Shown: positions 39,631 to 51,076, counted from the stretch's first letter. The stretch is DNA of 64,000 nucleotides from Capitella teleta (GCA_000328365.1 KB306385.1:128342-192341); one strand, 5' to 3'. Notes: generated by a model not told the origin, from the sequence alone. Program-made: numbers and translations.

Positions 39631-42150
39631 TACCTGCTGCGGTCATCCGAGAAGAATGGCGACTCAGTCCTTCGTCTCCGAAAAAACTCACATTCGTCAA
39701 CCTGATGAGCAAACGATCCACATGGAGTCACACAGTCATGCTGGTACCAACCCTGTCCTCAATGTAGTCCTGCAATTCATCCGAAAGCCAATCGTACTCG
39801 GCTCTCTTCAGAGCAACAAGGAAACTCTCGAAGGAAAGTTCTGGTTTCTGGAAGAGAATCTGGAGAATTCTCCTGTTTTTGTCGGTCGCGTGGAACAAGC
39901 TGTCGATCTCAGTGAGCACCTGGTTGTTGATGACCTCGTCCTCGAACCAAGTGTCCAAAACAGCCCGCGGTGGGATGTTTTCCAGGAGCGTACTTCGCTT
40001 CCTTCGGATCGCCTCCTTGACCAGTCGGAAATATCGCGTGTGCGCTGAATCTTCGTGAGGTAAAGTTCTGCGGAAACTCCACCTGGCGTCCATCATGCCA
40101 AGCTCATACAACACTTTTTCTTTGAGGTCATTGCGCACACCCTCTGTCCTGGCCAAGGCATCCGCAATGTTACAACTATAGGGAGGGAGAACTAGCGTCA
40201 TGGTTCACGGTAGGCAAGCGCTTACCCTTTAGAGTCGACGACGTGCGCGTTGAAGTGTCTACTTCGCATGATGAGCTCAACATCTTCGCAACTCACCTGA
40301 CTGGTCACATCCAAGACTGCACTGTGCAAGGGAGGGTTACCATCTCTGCAAACCATCATCAGTTCAAAAATTACAATGAAACAGCACTCACTTGTCGCGA
40401 GATAGAAGATCAAGTTTTGGGAAGTTAAGTAGCACTTTGATGATTTGCGTCTGCCCCTTGAACAGCGCTTTGTGGATTAGCATCCGACAGTTGCAATCTG
40501 TTGAGTCAACTTCGACATCATCCTTCCTTTTCTGGAGAATCTCAAGAACCATCTCCCAATCTTCGTTGTCCATGGCAATGTGAACAGCGGTCAGTCCTCG
40601 TTGGTCTCGCAGGTTTACGTTCAGATTCATGTTTTCAATAAGCTGCGTCGACCCGTGGACCCACCTCTGCTCAAGAGCGTGGTGCAGCAGTCCTAGACCC
40701 TGTGAATTCACGGGGTCCAGACTCAACTCTTCCTCACAGTTCATACCGTTAACCAGCACCGGCTTCTTGCAGAAGACGCGCAATCCTTCCGACCACCGGG
40801 AACTTATGATCTTGAAGAGAAGCTCGATGTAAGCTTCCCTGTCATGCTCTTTGATGTGGTTCTTCAGCAGATCCATGCCGCACAACCATCTCTTTCTGAG
40901 AACTTCCTCCAGCGTGTTGCTGGTCATTGGCATCCCCATCTTATGGCTCCGGCAGGCTGACCGCTCCTCTGCGTCCGTCACTCTATGCATGTAGGAGTTC
41001 TTGCTCGTGACGCTCTCTCTCCATATGATTCTTCGAGGATCAAACATTTCTCGTGAGATGAGCTCCTCGAAAACCACGGCATTCTCCGTCATGATGGCCA
41101 TTGAGTAGATCGTGTGGCCATCACACGTCATCTGGGTGAACACCTCCTCAGGGATGTTGCACAGAGAGTGGTTCATGGCTTCGGAGCGACTCAACTTGGC
41201 TAGGTTCAGGATGATCTTGGCTGCAGTGTCACTGGTTGTCTTCTCCATAAGCAGTAGACACCATTGAATGTAGTTTGGGAACCTGTCAACAATCTCCTGA
41301 GCCTCGTTGGCTGCACTAATCTCCGCTAACAAAAGCTCAAGTATGCCAAGGTCAGCGCGAAAGTGTGGGTTGCGTAGTTCTCGCAGCCTGCACAACCTGT
41401 CTTGGAGGAGATATCGATCCTCAAAGCAGAGATATAGGAAGAGTTTGTTGAAGCTGGTGGAGTTTGTTTTCAGTCCGTTTTCGATGAGGACATCTGCCCT
41501 GAAGAGCAAAGCCTTGCAGTGTTGACCATGACAGGCAGGACCCGCCATTCTGCACCGGAATACCCCAACCAACAATTCTAGGCAATCGATGCCACTGGAA
41601 TGGGTAAACCCCACGTGGAACTTCTTAAGGAACGTCTCGACGAGGAATTTGAAACCGTCGGATGCTTGCGGGTGGTTTCCGTATTGCAGTTCATTCTTCA
41701 GGTGTTCGATGTTTTCGTATACTCTGTCTAGTACGGCGGTGTGTTTCTTTTTAATTGTTGACTCTTTGATTCTAGTTTTCAGCTCTTCATAGTCGCCCGT
41801 TGAGAGCAGGTGGAGCACCGTTAGACCACCTTCTGTCTGCTCCAGGTAGGATTTATTCTGAAACATGAAATGCAATGAGTGTCCCTCATCCGCTACGTGC
41901 TCCCTTGTAAATCGGCTTCGGTCAGGTAACAAGTTTAAAAGGCAAGATGTGTTTATTGAATTAATAATTTGATGTAACAACGATCAACTATACTTCGTCG
42001 GAATTAGGTGAGTGCCCCAGCTGTTGTTGCATACACCATGCAGCAATGTTGTCGTCTCGATTCAAAACGAGGCCAGACACGACCATGGTATGCAGCAGTC
42101 TGTCGGAACAGCTGCGTCTGGGCATCGGGCCAAATTACGCAAGTGTCCAT
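39044..42150 (-). CDS. Ankyrin-repeat protein with C-terminal CARD
   Basis: Seven minus-strand exons are phase-consistent: 42150-42037 (tentative first), 41857-40392, 40345-40226, 40175-39752, 39701-39634, 39384-39318 and 39265-39044, giving 826 residues. Introns 2-4 are 46-50 bp. Residues 39-400 are a helical Cys-containing region with no family I recognise. About four ankyrin repeats span 422-567 (RDQRGLTAVHIAMDNEDWEM, then DGNPPLHSAVLD). A CARD follows at about 617-707, with the pattern VLTEIDSLFHATDKNRRILQ...FESFLVAL. The tail is Arg-rich, then Ser-rich, ending SDHGYDMA. CARDs form homotypic contacts in apoptosis and innate-immune signalling. A cytosolic adaptor role is inference. Exon 1 (MDTCVIWPDAQTQ...) is supported only by its donor site and phase. 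If it is wrong, the N-terminus is elsewhere. Confidence 0.8.
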
Positions 42151-45110
42151 GATCCATAAACCATGCAGCGTCGTAAATTATATATTTCATGTACATGTAT
42201 GTCTCTAACAATTATGGGCATCGTTGAGTGCTGACGTTTTTCTTCAGTATTTTGTGAAATTGACGCAATTGAACAATTTGAACGGATTCTTATTGACATG
42301 GCTGCTCTGTTTATTTTTCTCATTTAAGGGATATAATTATAAATTATGTATCCGATTCCTGTTATGTATGTGTGTGACATGAACATTTTAACGTTGTTCA
42401 AATGATTCTATTTGTATTCGGGACACTAATTATCATAACTGTTATCTGTTCATTTTTTTATTATTCTCGTTATGTATTAATTTGTATGTATTTTTATTTT
42501 TATTTATTTAATTTTTTTACGGCCCTGGTATAAAAACAGGTATTGCTGACACCATTTGCCAAATAAAACACCTGAATCCGGCCTCCCCGCTTCCTCCACG
42601 AAGTCAATCGATATGTCGTCGCAAATTATCTTACGCTGTAAAATGGGAAAATGTTGGCTTGGATCAAGCGCACCGATTTGGAGATTCTCACATAATGTTC
42701 TAGTTCTGCATCTTTTGAAATAATTATAAATATATCAAATTTTTCATTTTTATTGTTATATTTATTATTATTTAAAATATTAATAAATATAATAATAATA
42801 AAAAAATGTGCAAAACTTGGCTTTTGAAAGCAGAGAAGTGGCTGTTTGTGCATGGACACGTGCTTGAATTTTCTCAACGTAATATTTATCCATCAGTGCA
42901 ATCAAAATGCGGTCGTTACAATAGCAACCGTATTTCCGGTGAAAGTGTTCGGTTGATTTCAAATGCACTTTTCTCCTTTTCAATGGTGCGTCGCGCCCTA
43001 GATTATTATAAAATTTAAAAATCGAATCGAAATTGAAAAAATTATATATTTTGAGAAAATTTTACCACAAATGTTCCTTAAGCAATTGCCGGTCACAGTG
43101 ATAATCCAAAATTTATTTTTCGTAAAACCCGACTGATTTCGTGGTGGGGCGTCATATAATTATTCTCAACTAAATTATAATGATTTATTGTATAAAAGTA
43201 AAATGTAAGCACATATAATTGACTATAATATATATCTTACCTTTCTTTTGAACATTTTTCATCTTCCGTTTGTTCAATTAATCCGCTATTTACTCTCAGG
43301 CCCAAAGTCGCGATCTGTTGTGGGGATTTGCCCAGATGATCGATTTATTCAAGGTATAACCACGAAGGCTTACAACCTATAACCACTATCAGGCGATTTT
43401 CTCCATGCTTGGGTGCACCCCGTTGCTGAATGCTCATACATATAACATTGTTAATTTTCTCTTTCAATTGACTACTGTGTTTATTAATGAAGTCGTATTT
43501 CAACGAAGCATCTGTCTGAAATGCGGGCGATCTGAAGCAAACACGCCTCGCCCATTTAATTTTATTTTTCATTTCCCGAAAAGTCTTTTTAATGAAGCTG
43601 AGTTAATGAGCTATAACTATGCAAGGAATGTATATTTTGGTCACGCAGAAATCCTCATCAGCACGATGTTACTTTATTTAGGAATCGTTTCTTAATCGAA
43701 CTGAAGCCGATGTCCTTCGCCGAGTTCCTTCATTGGGCGTTGCTTTAATGAACTCTATCATTTCGACATCATCTCATCTGGTTATCCCAGTTCACGGTGA
43801 AATTCCTCGCTGACTCTGATTAACCTCATTAGCCATATAGACACATGTGAGTCACACGTAGCTTCCATTCGTGGCTGGCACTGGTTACGCTCTCTGTTGT
43901 TGTCATGATATGCCATGATGTATATATGTTAAGTTGTACCCTTTGTTCCCAGATACCATGTCTGTCAAGGTGTACTCTTCCCTTCTTAAATAAAACTCGT
44001 TTCCGTTTCACACGTTGGGTTCTCAATCCAAGTATTTCCTACTTCACCCAAATGAAACAGTTGTTGGGGTAGAGTGAGAAAAACATGTATGTGCGGATTT
44101 TACTTCTTGAAATTATAACAAAAGCAGTTTGTTGAAGGTAAAATGTGAATTGTCTACTACGAAAGAAAAAATTACCCCAGTATAATCGATGGTAAACTCT
44201 TTTATCGAAATCTCGATTGGTCTATGGCCCTATGCAAGTTTATTGCGTTAAGGGTGAAACAGCAATGATGTCATGCCCCTTCCAATGTGCACCGTATTTA
44301 TCTTAAAGAGAAGTTCCACACATTTACTATTAATTGTAATCACAATATTTTCTCATCGAATCTTGGTGTGTGTGTGTGTGTGTGTGTGCTTTTTTTTTTT
44401 TTTTTTTTTTTTTTTGTATGTATTATATAAAGTCGCTCATTACTCATAAGTGCGTTCGTTCGTGGGATTTGTGACAAGTTCAAGCGAGAATATAAATTTT
44501 TCTTTTTCTGTGAAAATATATTGCTTCGCGACATACCATAGGGAATACAATGTAGTCTGCCACCGAGATTTCCACTCACAGTTTTCTTTTGGTTATCACG
44601 CGACCGTATACGTACGTACGCTACCAGAGATGACCGATTCGATCTGCCTCGACCCACTCGTATCATCAGATCAGTGATGTCGCATAGTGTGGAGCTAGCT
44701 TCTAGCATGTATGCTAAGCAATTTCATGCGTCTTACTTCCCGGGAATCCTAGCTCTCTTACATTTGCCAATTCGGTTCAGAATACCAAAGTTTCCTCTTA
44801 AGTAATTGCATGCCATCTTTGAGCTGATATTTTATTTTTAGTGTATATTATGAAACAATTTTACATCACTGGATTTGTGTGTGGGTTGTATTTAACATTT
44901 AACATTCAATCGAATTGAACTCAGAAAGCACAATTCTCAGTGTGAAGTTTTTCTTCACTTCTCTCCTTCTCCCCGCCAGGCTATTTTACCAAGAACAAAA
45001 TTATTCTGAGAGTTGAACATATATGGACATCTTATTGGATGATCAGGCCTTATATTGTGCGCAGCGATGTATGAGACAAACCATCTTCGTATCCATTTTG
45101 TAGCCGAGCG
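42151..45110. other. AT-rich intergenic DNA with simple repeats
   Basis: No gene is supported. Open frames at 43345-43695 on both strands lack domains. A GT dinucleotide run at about 44364-44390 is directly followed by a T homopolymer to about 44416. The 42,440-42,530 and 42,720-42,800 stretches are almost purely A/T. Confidence 0.55.
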
Positions 45111-45111
45111 A

Positions 45112-45315
45112 GAATATACCATAGAGGAAGAATAATTATCTTTCCTCTATGAATATACCATAGAGGAAGAATAATTATATTTCCTCTATGAATATACCAT
45201 AGAGGAAGAATAATTATATTTCCTCTATGAATATACCATTGAGGAAGAATAATTATATTTCCTCTATGAATATACCATAGAGGAAGAATAATTATCTTTC
45301 CTCTATGAATATACC
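45112..45315. repeat. 39-bp tandem repeat, five units, each an inverted repeat
   Basis: GAATATACC recurs at 45112, 45151, 45190, 45229, 45268 and 45307, exactly 39 bp apart. Each unit contains CATAGAGGAA and TTCCTCTATG, 10-bp arms around an 11-base AT-rich loop. One unit carries a single change in the left arm (ATTGAGG). The array can therefore fold as five adjacent hairpins. Confidence 0.97.
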
Positions 45316-45815
45316 GGTGCCTGCTTGCATATATAAGATTATAACTGTGAACAAATAAACCAAGCGAGAAATGATTAATGTTAATGAAAAACGTGCATAA
45401 CAGGTTGATGGTGGCTCCTGGACGGCAGATTGGGGGATGATGTCCGAAATGGACTCAAGAAAAGCTCATCAATTTTCAAAATTCAAACCACGAGGAGTTT
45501 TACTCGTGTTAAGGTGTTTGTGATGTAGTTCTGTTGGTGATCGCATGAATTGGGCCAGAGCCTTCTCGATTACAATGTATGTCCCGAAGGCCTTTGTTGA
45601 GCACGGGGGTCTCATGCTGGAGTAAAGAGTTGACTAAGTATACCACAATCGTGACAATGGTCAGATATTACACGCAAACGTCAAAAAGAACCATTTCTCA
45701 AATATGTATATGCACGATGGGTTGCGATTATGGCATGTTCATATACATTTGTATTACATTGTAATAATCTATATCTTGAATCTTGAATATATTCTCTCTT
45801 TCTTCTTGATTCGAC

Positions 45816-46052
45816 TTTGCCTCAGTGATTGACAATAATTATTCTTATTAAGTTAATTACTAATGAAAAATAACAAGATGCAAATGATATGGTATATGCT
45901 GATTCCAATAGATGGTAATTTCATCTCTATAATAAATTTGCCTTAGTGATTGACAATAATTATTCTTATTGAGTTAATTACTAATGAAAAATAACAAGAT
46001 GCAAATGATATGGTATATGCTGATTCCAATAGATGGTAATTTCATCCCTATA
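45816..46052. repeat. Direct tandem duplication, 121-bp period
   Basis: Two copies start TTTGCCT at 45816 and 45937 and run through GATGGTAATTTCATC. They differ at only a few positions (for example CTCAG/CTTAG, TTAAG/TTGAG and ATCTC/ATCCC), which points to a recent duplication. No coding content is seen. Confidence 0.95.
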
Positions 46053-46976
46053 ACAAGCCTTGCAAACTTAACCTGGCATATCCGCTAACAACCAGTATTC
46101 TTTTGAGTTAATTCTATGAACAAATTTAGGGTTTAGCTCATGCATTATAAAACGCCAAAGCAAGTTGTCGATTGAATAACTCTTTTCCATTCAATAGAAA
46201 ATACCTGTTGGCCGCTGTGTTGTTAAGCGAAGCGTTGCGTTACAGCCACGCCAATATGGCGGCTTAGCCACGCCCACATTGGCTTTACTCTAACGTCACT
46301 CAGCCACTTCACTCAGTCTCCCTTTATCCCTTGTCTCTGGAAAACGCCAAAACTGGGCTGTCAAGCTGCCTGTCAATATCGCTATTCCCACAATGTATTG
46401 ACTGCGGGGAAAAATAATGATGGGGGCCGGATGGATTTTATTGTTAGCTTTTTCTTTTACACACAATTCAAAACATTTTTTAGTGAATAGCTAGAGATCT
46501 ATTTATAAACTTTACAACCTCTCCACTGGACTGAAGAATGGCAAATGCTTCGCAAGAGAATTTAACCAGTTATAGGAAATAGGTCATGTAAGTAGAGGTG
46601 TACTGGCGTCAAATGCCTTCATTTAAGGGTGAACGTAGACCTGCAGCTGGTCAGACATGGGCGTATATCAATTAACCCCTCAAACAAAATGGAGCCAAAA
46701 AACTCAATCATGTTGCGTGACTCAGTTGCAAACATTCACGTATGATTGTTCTCCCTTGTATTTGTTGGGTTAAAAAAAATATTTTTTTAATTTTATTTAT
46801 TTATTTATTTATTTATTTATTATTTTTTGGTTTTTTTTTAGGGGTATTTTGGTTCTGTCCGTTTTTTTTTGTTTTTTGTTTTGTTTTTTTTTTGAGGGGG
46901 GGGGGGCTGGGGGTGCACACATTTCACACGCCTTGTAAATCCAAATCATAATGCCATTATATCATTAGAATAGTAT
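46053..46976. other. Intergenic DNA with low-complexity tracts
   Basis: No gene is recognised. A TTTATT-type tract at 46,790-46,825 is followed by T/G-rich sequence ending in a G-run near 46,897-46,906. An ATGGCGGC string near 46,255 is YY1-like. Confidence 0.55.
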
Positions 46977-47088
46977 GTTATGGATTGATGACTACCACGC
47001 CGAGTTGTAATTCATGTTTATTCACGATATAAACATAACGCAGAAGCTCAAGACGAACATATCATAACGTATCACACCTCCCCCTTAA
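46977..47088 (-). repeat. Probable LTR of the Ty3/gypsy element, about 112 bp
   Basis: On the minus strand this stretch starts TGTGATACG, ends CATAACA and contains AATAAA. It directly follows a purine-rich tract (47089-47102 in plus coordinates), the expected layout for a polypurine tract and 3' LTR. I did not find a partner LTR on the other side. An LTR this short is unusual but known. Confidence 0.5.
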
Positions 47089-47141
47089 AGTTCTTCAGAT
47101 AATTCAGAATCACTGTTGTTGGCTTCAAGAGTATTTAGCTG

Positions 47142-47173
<32 letters not shown>

Positions 47174-49080
47174 TCACTGTCCCATGCAACACAAAACATT
47201 TGGGAAAATATTTTCAGACTTGAGAACACTGAATGGTGGGAAGACTTTCTGACAAAAATTTATCTGGCAGCATGCCCACTAAACATGCATCTAGTACAGC
47301 ATAGCAAATGAAATTGAAATGATCATGGCACATTGCCCATGAAAACACACTTATGAATCCACAGGACTCCCAGTTCAGAACACCAAACTAATCACTTTTC
47401 ACCAAACACTTGCAGCACGCGACACGGATCAGAGATCCAACTTTTGCACTGGTCTGCGGATCCTCGTTGAACGACGCACTGTCGACTCTTGCAACGACGA
47501 TTGCGACACTGACGGAGCTGAATCACACTGACCAGATGTCCCTGCCGAAGGCGGATCAGCACTAGCTGAATTGGTGGGAGCCACCCCTGGTTGCAATGAC
47601 TCTGAGGGCTGTAGTGGAGGGGGATCCCCATCTTCTGCAAATCCATCTCCTTGACTGCTGCCACACCGAGGTTTCACATGATCGGTGTGTCTCCTTGTGA
47701 TGCCTCCATTGTCCAACTGGACTCGCACCACCTGGCCTGATGATTCACCACCTGACCCGGTAGCCACTGTGATCCATCCCTTGGCAGCGTACATAGACAT
47801 CTTCCGCACACTCGAACGCACGGGTTCTCTTCTGACCGTCATATTGTTCCTTGCTCTTTGACTGTTGCATCTAAACTTTGTTTTTCAGATCTGGGCGCAT
47901 GACATCGAAATGAGTACGAGGTGAGGCCCGACGAATCAACTCAGCCCGTTTTTCATCTGTAACTGAGTGCGGCATGTTCCTCTGCATGAAAAGTTAGCGA
48001 TCAATTCTGGTTTGTAGATCACCTATCTGTTTCATGACGCCTTTTTTGATGAACTTCACGTTGCACTCCAGCAATCCATTTGATGCTGGATGGTATGCTG
48101 GACTTAAATTGTCTTGTGATGAATGCCACTGACCTCTAGTCATGCTTTGAATTCTTGGCTAGCAAAGGCTGGCCCATTGTCCGACACTAGAGTCTTTGGT
48201 ATGCCGTGGATTGCAAAACAGTGTCTCAGCTTCTTAATTATTGACCTTGCATCGATCTGAGTCATTGGGTACGCATCAACCCATTTTGAATACGCATCCA
48301 CCACAACCATGCACTGCAATGCCATGATTTCCATAAAGTCCACATGCACTCGTTCCCAGGGGTTATCGGGAAATTCCCAAGGATGCATTGGTACTCTGGG
48401 GGCTCCATTAATCTCTGCACACAACTGACAGGAGCGCGAAATGTCTTCTATTGCATTCATCCATCTTCGACCACCATGCCAGGCCTCGTGCATATGCCTT
48501 CATACGAGATGCACCAGTGTGTGCGTCATGCAGCTGTTCTAGTAGTTGTCTTCGGGCTTTTTCTGGCACAACAACTCTCGCTCCCAACAAAATGCACCCT
48601 CCCAGAGTAGACAGCTCTTGTCGGCGCCGGTGAAAAGGGACAATCCCAGGATCCAAGTCCGGTGTAGTTGGCCACCCTTAGTGAAATGTAGCTTCGTACT
48701 CGGGCCAGGAGTGGATCTTTATTGGTCAAGCGACTGATCTCGCGAGAGGTGAGTAGTCCTTGATCCAGCGCCTGCATCAAATGTACAAACTCTGCAGGTT
48801 GCTGCTTTGCTTTCGATGCTTCATGTCCAGTGGTAATCTGCTTAGAGCGTCCGCATTGCTGTTCTGTTTTCCCGGTCTGTGTTGTAGTGTGTACTTGCAA
48901 GCTGACAACTTCAGACTCCACTTTTTGATGCGAGGGGAAATCATTTGTAGCACACCTTTGTCTTCACCCATTATCCCAAGTAAGGGTTGATGGTCTGTAA
49001 TGAATTGTAATGTTGATGGATTGTAATGACTGGCTTGTTTTGACGAAAGCGTACTCCTGGAACTTTTCGGGAGAACAAGC
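46977..49080 (-). mobile_element. Broken Ty3/gypsy LTR retrotransposon (fossil)
   Basis: Parts of a Pol polyprotein are readable on the minus strand. In element order they are an RNase H region (about 48.8-49.05 kb), an integrase with zinc-binding and catalytic-core regions (about 48.15-48.65 kb), and a Ser/Pro-rich Pol tail ending RRSTRIRRPVQKLDL (about 47.43-47.85 kb). A purine tract and putative short LTR follow. The order RNase H then integrase identifies the Ty3/gypsy (Metaviridae) group. The copy is broken, with several breaks, and only part of the element is visible. Its readable state suggests moderate age. The upstream boundary is approximate. Confidence 0.85.
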
Positions 49081-49186
49081 TGATGAGATGGAAGTGGGGT
49101 TGCAGAGGTCAGCAATTCAATACATTGGGGGCACTTATTAAAAAAAATTACAATGAATTCTGAGATATATGAAACGATATTCTTAC

Positions 49187-49476
49187 CAGCTGTCCAGCTC
49201 AGCAGGTTCTTCGTCCTGTTCGATATCGAACATAAGCTGCTCCATGTCATCCTGCGTTGGCATGTCATCTGGGGTGATGACATTGGGAAGGTATGTGGAA
49301 GGAGGGAGGGTTGAGCTGGCAACACAGGTTGCTTCATTGTCAGCTTCACAATTTGCTGATTTGCTCGGCTGAAGCAGCTCCGCCAAGTCAACAGCAAGAG
49401 CTTGTGAGGAGATGGCCTTTTTACCGGGTGGAGCATTCACACTTGAACTGTTGACAAAGCCCCATAGGCTATCCAT
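49187..49476 (-). CDS. Orphan first exon of an unidentified gene
   Basis: An ATG at 49476 opens a 96-codon frame that ends at a strong donor, CTG|GTAAGA, at 49187. The peptide begins MDSLWGFVNSSSVNAPPGKK, continues Ser/Ala-rich, and finishes with an acidic stretch, MEQLMFDIEQDEEPAELDS. I recognise no family. The next sequence downstream on this strand is the Ty3/gypsy fossil, and I find no continuing exon on its far side. The upstream region has E2F and ETS sites. It may be the first exon of a gene cut off by insertion or rearrangement, the second gene of the neighbouring THAP element, or an exon whose partners I missed. Confidence 0.4.
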
Positions 49477-49644
49477 CTATTTATCATCATGTTACTACAA
49501 TGAGGGACATTTGGCGGGAACGTAGTTCAAGCTGTGTTCGCTAGGCGGCTCTATGCGCACAGGTCCCCGAAATACTTCCGGTTTACGCTCACAGTAGGAG
49601 GTCTCCATTTAGCTTCTCTTGAGATTGCATAACACATTGAAAAG
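49477..49644. promoter_or_regulatory. Divergent promoter with E2F and ETS sites
   Basis: TTTGGCGGGAA (49510-49520) is a canonical E2F site, and ACTTCCGG (about 49573-49580) is an ETS core. The 168-bp gap lies head-to-head between the minus-strand orphan exon and the plus-strand THAP frame. This is a typical TATA-less bidirectional, cell-cycle-type layout. The motifs are seen; activity is inferred. Confidence 0.5.
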
Positions 49645-50335
49645 ATGCGGCGAAGTTGCCGTTTTGTGCTTTTGTGTAGTAATCGAGGGGGGGTAAAACG
49701 TTCCCCAAGGACGATGTCTTGCGGAAGAAATGGATTGTGGCTATCAGAAGGCGAGACGAAAGCAATCGCGGAAAACTTTGGTCACCGTCTGCAAGCAGCC
49801 CTGTCTGTCATAAGCATTTCACTGAGGATATGTCTTTATCAAAACAAATCAAGTCGGTAAGTTGTTGCTTTTTTTTTCGTCGAATCGTCGAATTATTGAA
49901 ATCAATGAAGATTCCTGCTCATTATTATAATCATGAATATTATTTATTAAATTATTAAATTAAATACGTCTGCTGTGTCCTAACTATTTGTTTTATCTTC
50001 CAGGTTTTCCTATGACAAGGAAAATTCTTCGCCCAGGGGTTGTACCCTCCTAAGACAAGCAGAACCAGGCGACGCAATCATGGCTGACAAAGGATTTAAT
50101 GTTCAAGATTTGTTCGAGTCGAGCAATGTTGTATAATAAATATTCCGACCTTTTCAAAAAGAAAAATAGGATGCCCAATGCAACTGTCATGAGAGACCGG
50201 CGTATTTCCAGCAAGAGGGTTCATGTTGAGCGTATCATAGGATTAGCAAAAACATGCAAGATTCTGACTCATCCCCTTAAAGGGAGGAAGAACTGGTTAA
50301 AAATTGACTTTGAGTCGTTATTTGATGCACCATAA
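49645..50335 (+). mobile_element. Broken THAP-DDE transposase gene (Kolobok/Harbinger-type DNA transposon)
   Basis: Exon 1 (49645-49857) encodes a THAP zinc finger: an N-terminal Cys region, then FPKDDVLRKKW, then WSPSASSPVCHKHF. A G7 run near 49687 puts the two halves in different frames, so it is a one-base slip or a sequencing artefact. The exon ends at a GTAAGT donor. After an acceptor at about 50003, the sequence reads EPGDAIMADKGFNVQDLF, the DDE_Tnp_4 signature. Farther on it reads RRISSKRVHVERIIGLAKTC, the conserved end of that domain. Stops and a frame change lie between them, and the central catalytic part of the transposase is absent. The gene is therefore a pseudogene. THAP joined to DDE_Tnp_4 is known in invertebrate DNA transposons. 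I saw no terminal repeats. Confidence 0.75.
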
Positions 50336-50633
50336 ATGATTCCTATGCCTGGCCCACACAAGGAATATCATCGCTAACGATTTCGCGGGCGATTGCATTA
50401 CAAAATGTAGCTCCCTTCTCTCGAGGTTTGCTAGACTTTGCTTCTTTTTTTTTCGGAGGCATTTTCAGTGATCAATGGGAGAATGTCGTTTTGACGCGTC
50501 GATCTGCAGAATTCAACTAGCGTTTCAAAATGGCGGCGCCGGAACTTGCCGAGCGTTACCGGAACCAGCCGAAGCGACCGATGCACGTTCTTTTATATTA
50601 ATTTTCTGTCGGCCGACATACCACGCGTCCCGC
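50336..50633 (-). other. Possible minus-strand promoter and short basic ORF
   Basis: On the minus strand an ATG near 50462 opens about 38 codons beginning MPPKKKEAKSSKPREKGATF, a nuclear-localisation-like basic start, and ends in TAG. Upstream of it, AAAATGGCGGC (about 50527-50537, plus strand) is a YY1-type core-promoter string. It may be another orphan first exon or the tail of the neighbouring transposon. No family is recognised. Confidence 0.25.
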
Positions 50634-50637
50634 TTAA

Positions 50638-51076
50638 AGAGGACCTCTGGTTGTTTTGAACTAGTAACGGATGATAGAGGATGCACCCCAAAAGACAAAT
50701 ACGCCTTTTGATTGATATATTTTTAAACAATACGCTTGTTGTGAGCTAATTCCTAGATACATCGATTTTGAGAGGTTTAAAATCTCGCTTTCTTCTCGCG
50801 TTTGATTTCATACCGTCATGACGGCATAAAAGTAATTCTCCTATTGTTAACAATGGAAGCTGTCGAGTGAGCAGATCTCTCAGCAGTTCTCATAAAAGAA
50901 ATCTCGCACTCATCTCGTTTCAAGCTACTAGTATTCTGCCTGAGCAGAAAATTCGCATTTTAATTTGTCTTGAATATCATTCACAGTTGACCAAATTTTT
51001 CAAAAACGGTCTCTCGTCACTCAATGAAGCCCACAGAACCGATGTAAAAAGGTTTTGAAATAAACAGAGGTCCTCT
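50638..51076 (+). mobile_element. TTAA-flanked MITE, copy B (439 bp)
   Basis: The element is bounded by perfect 12-bp inverted termini AGAGGACCTCTG...CAGAGGTCCTCT and by TTAA on both sides (50634-50637 and 51077-51080). TTAA target duplications with termini starting in two purines fit the Kolobok superfamily; piggyBac also uses TTAA. There is no coding capacity. A diverged inverted copy lies at 36371-36813. The broken THAP transposase 300 bp upstream is a plausible relative of the mobilising enzyme, which is inference. Confidence 0.85.

Noticed and set aside
45112-45315. CRISPR-like array
   Set aside because: The units are contiguous tandem repeats without unique spacers, in a eukaryotic genome.
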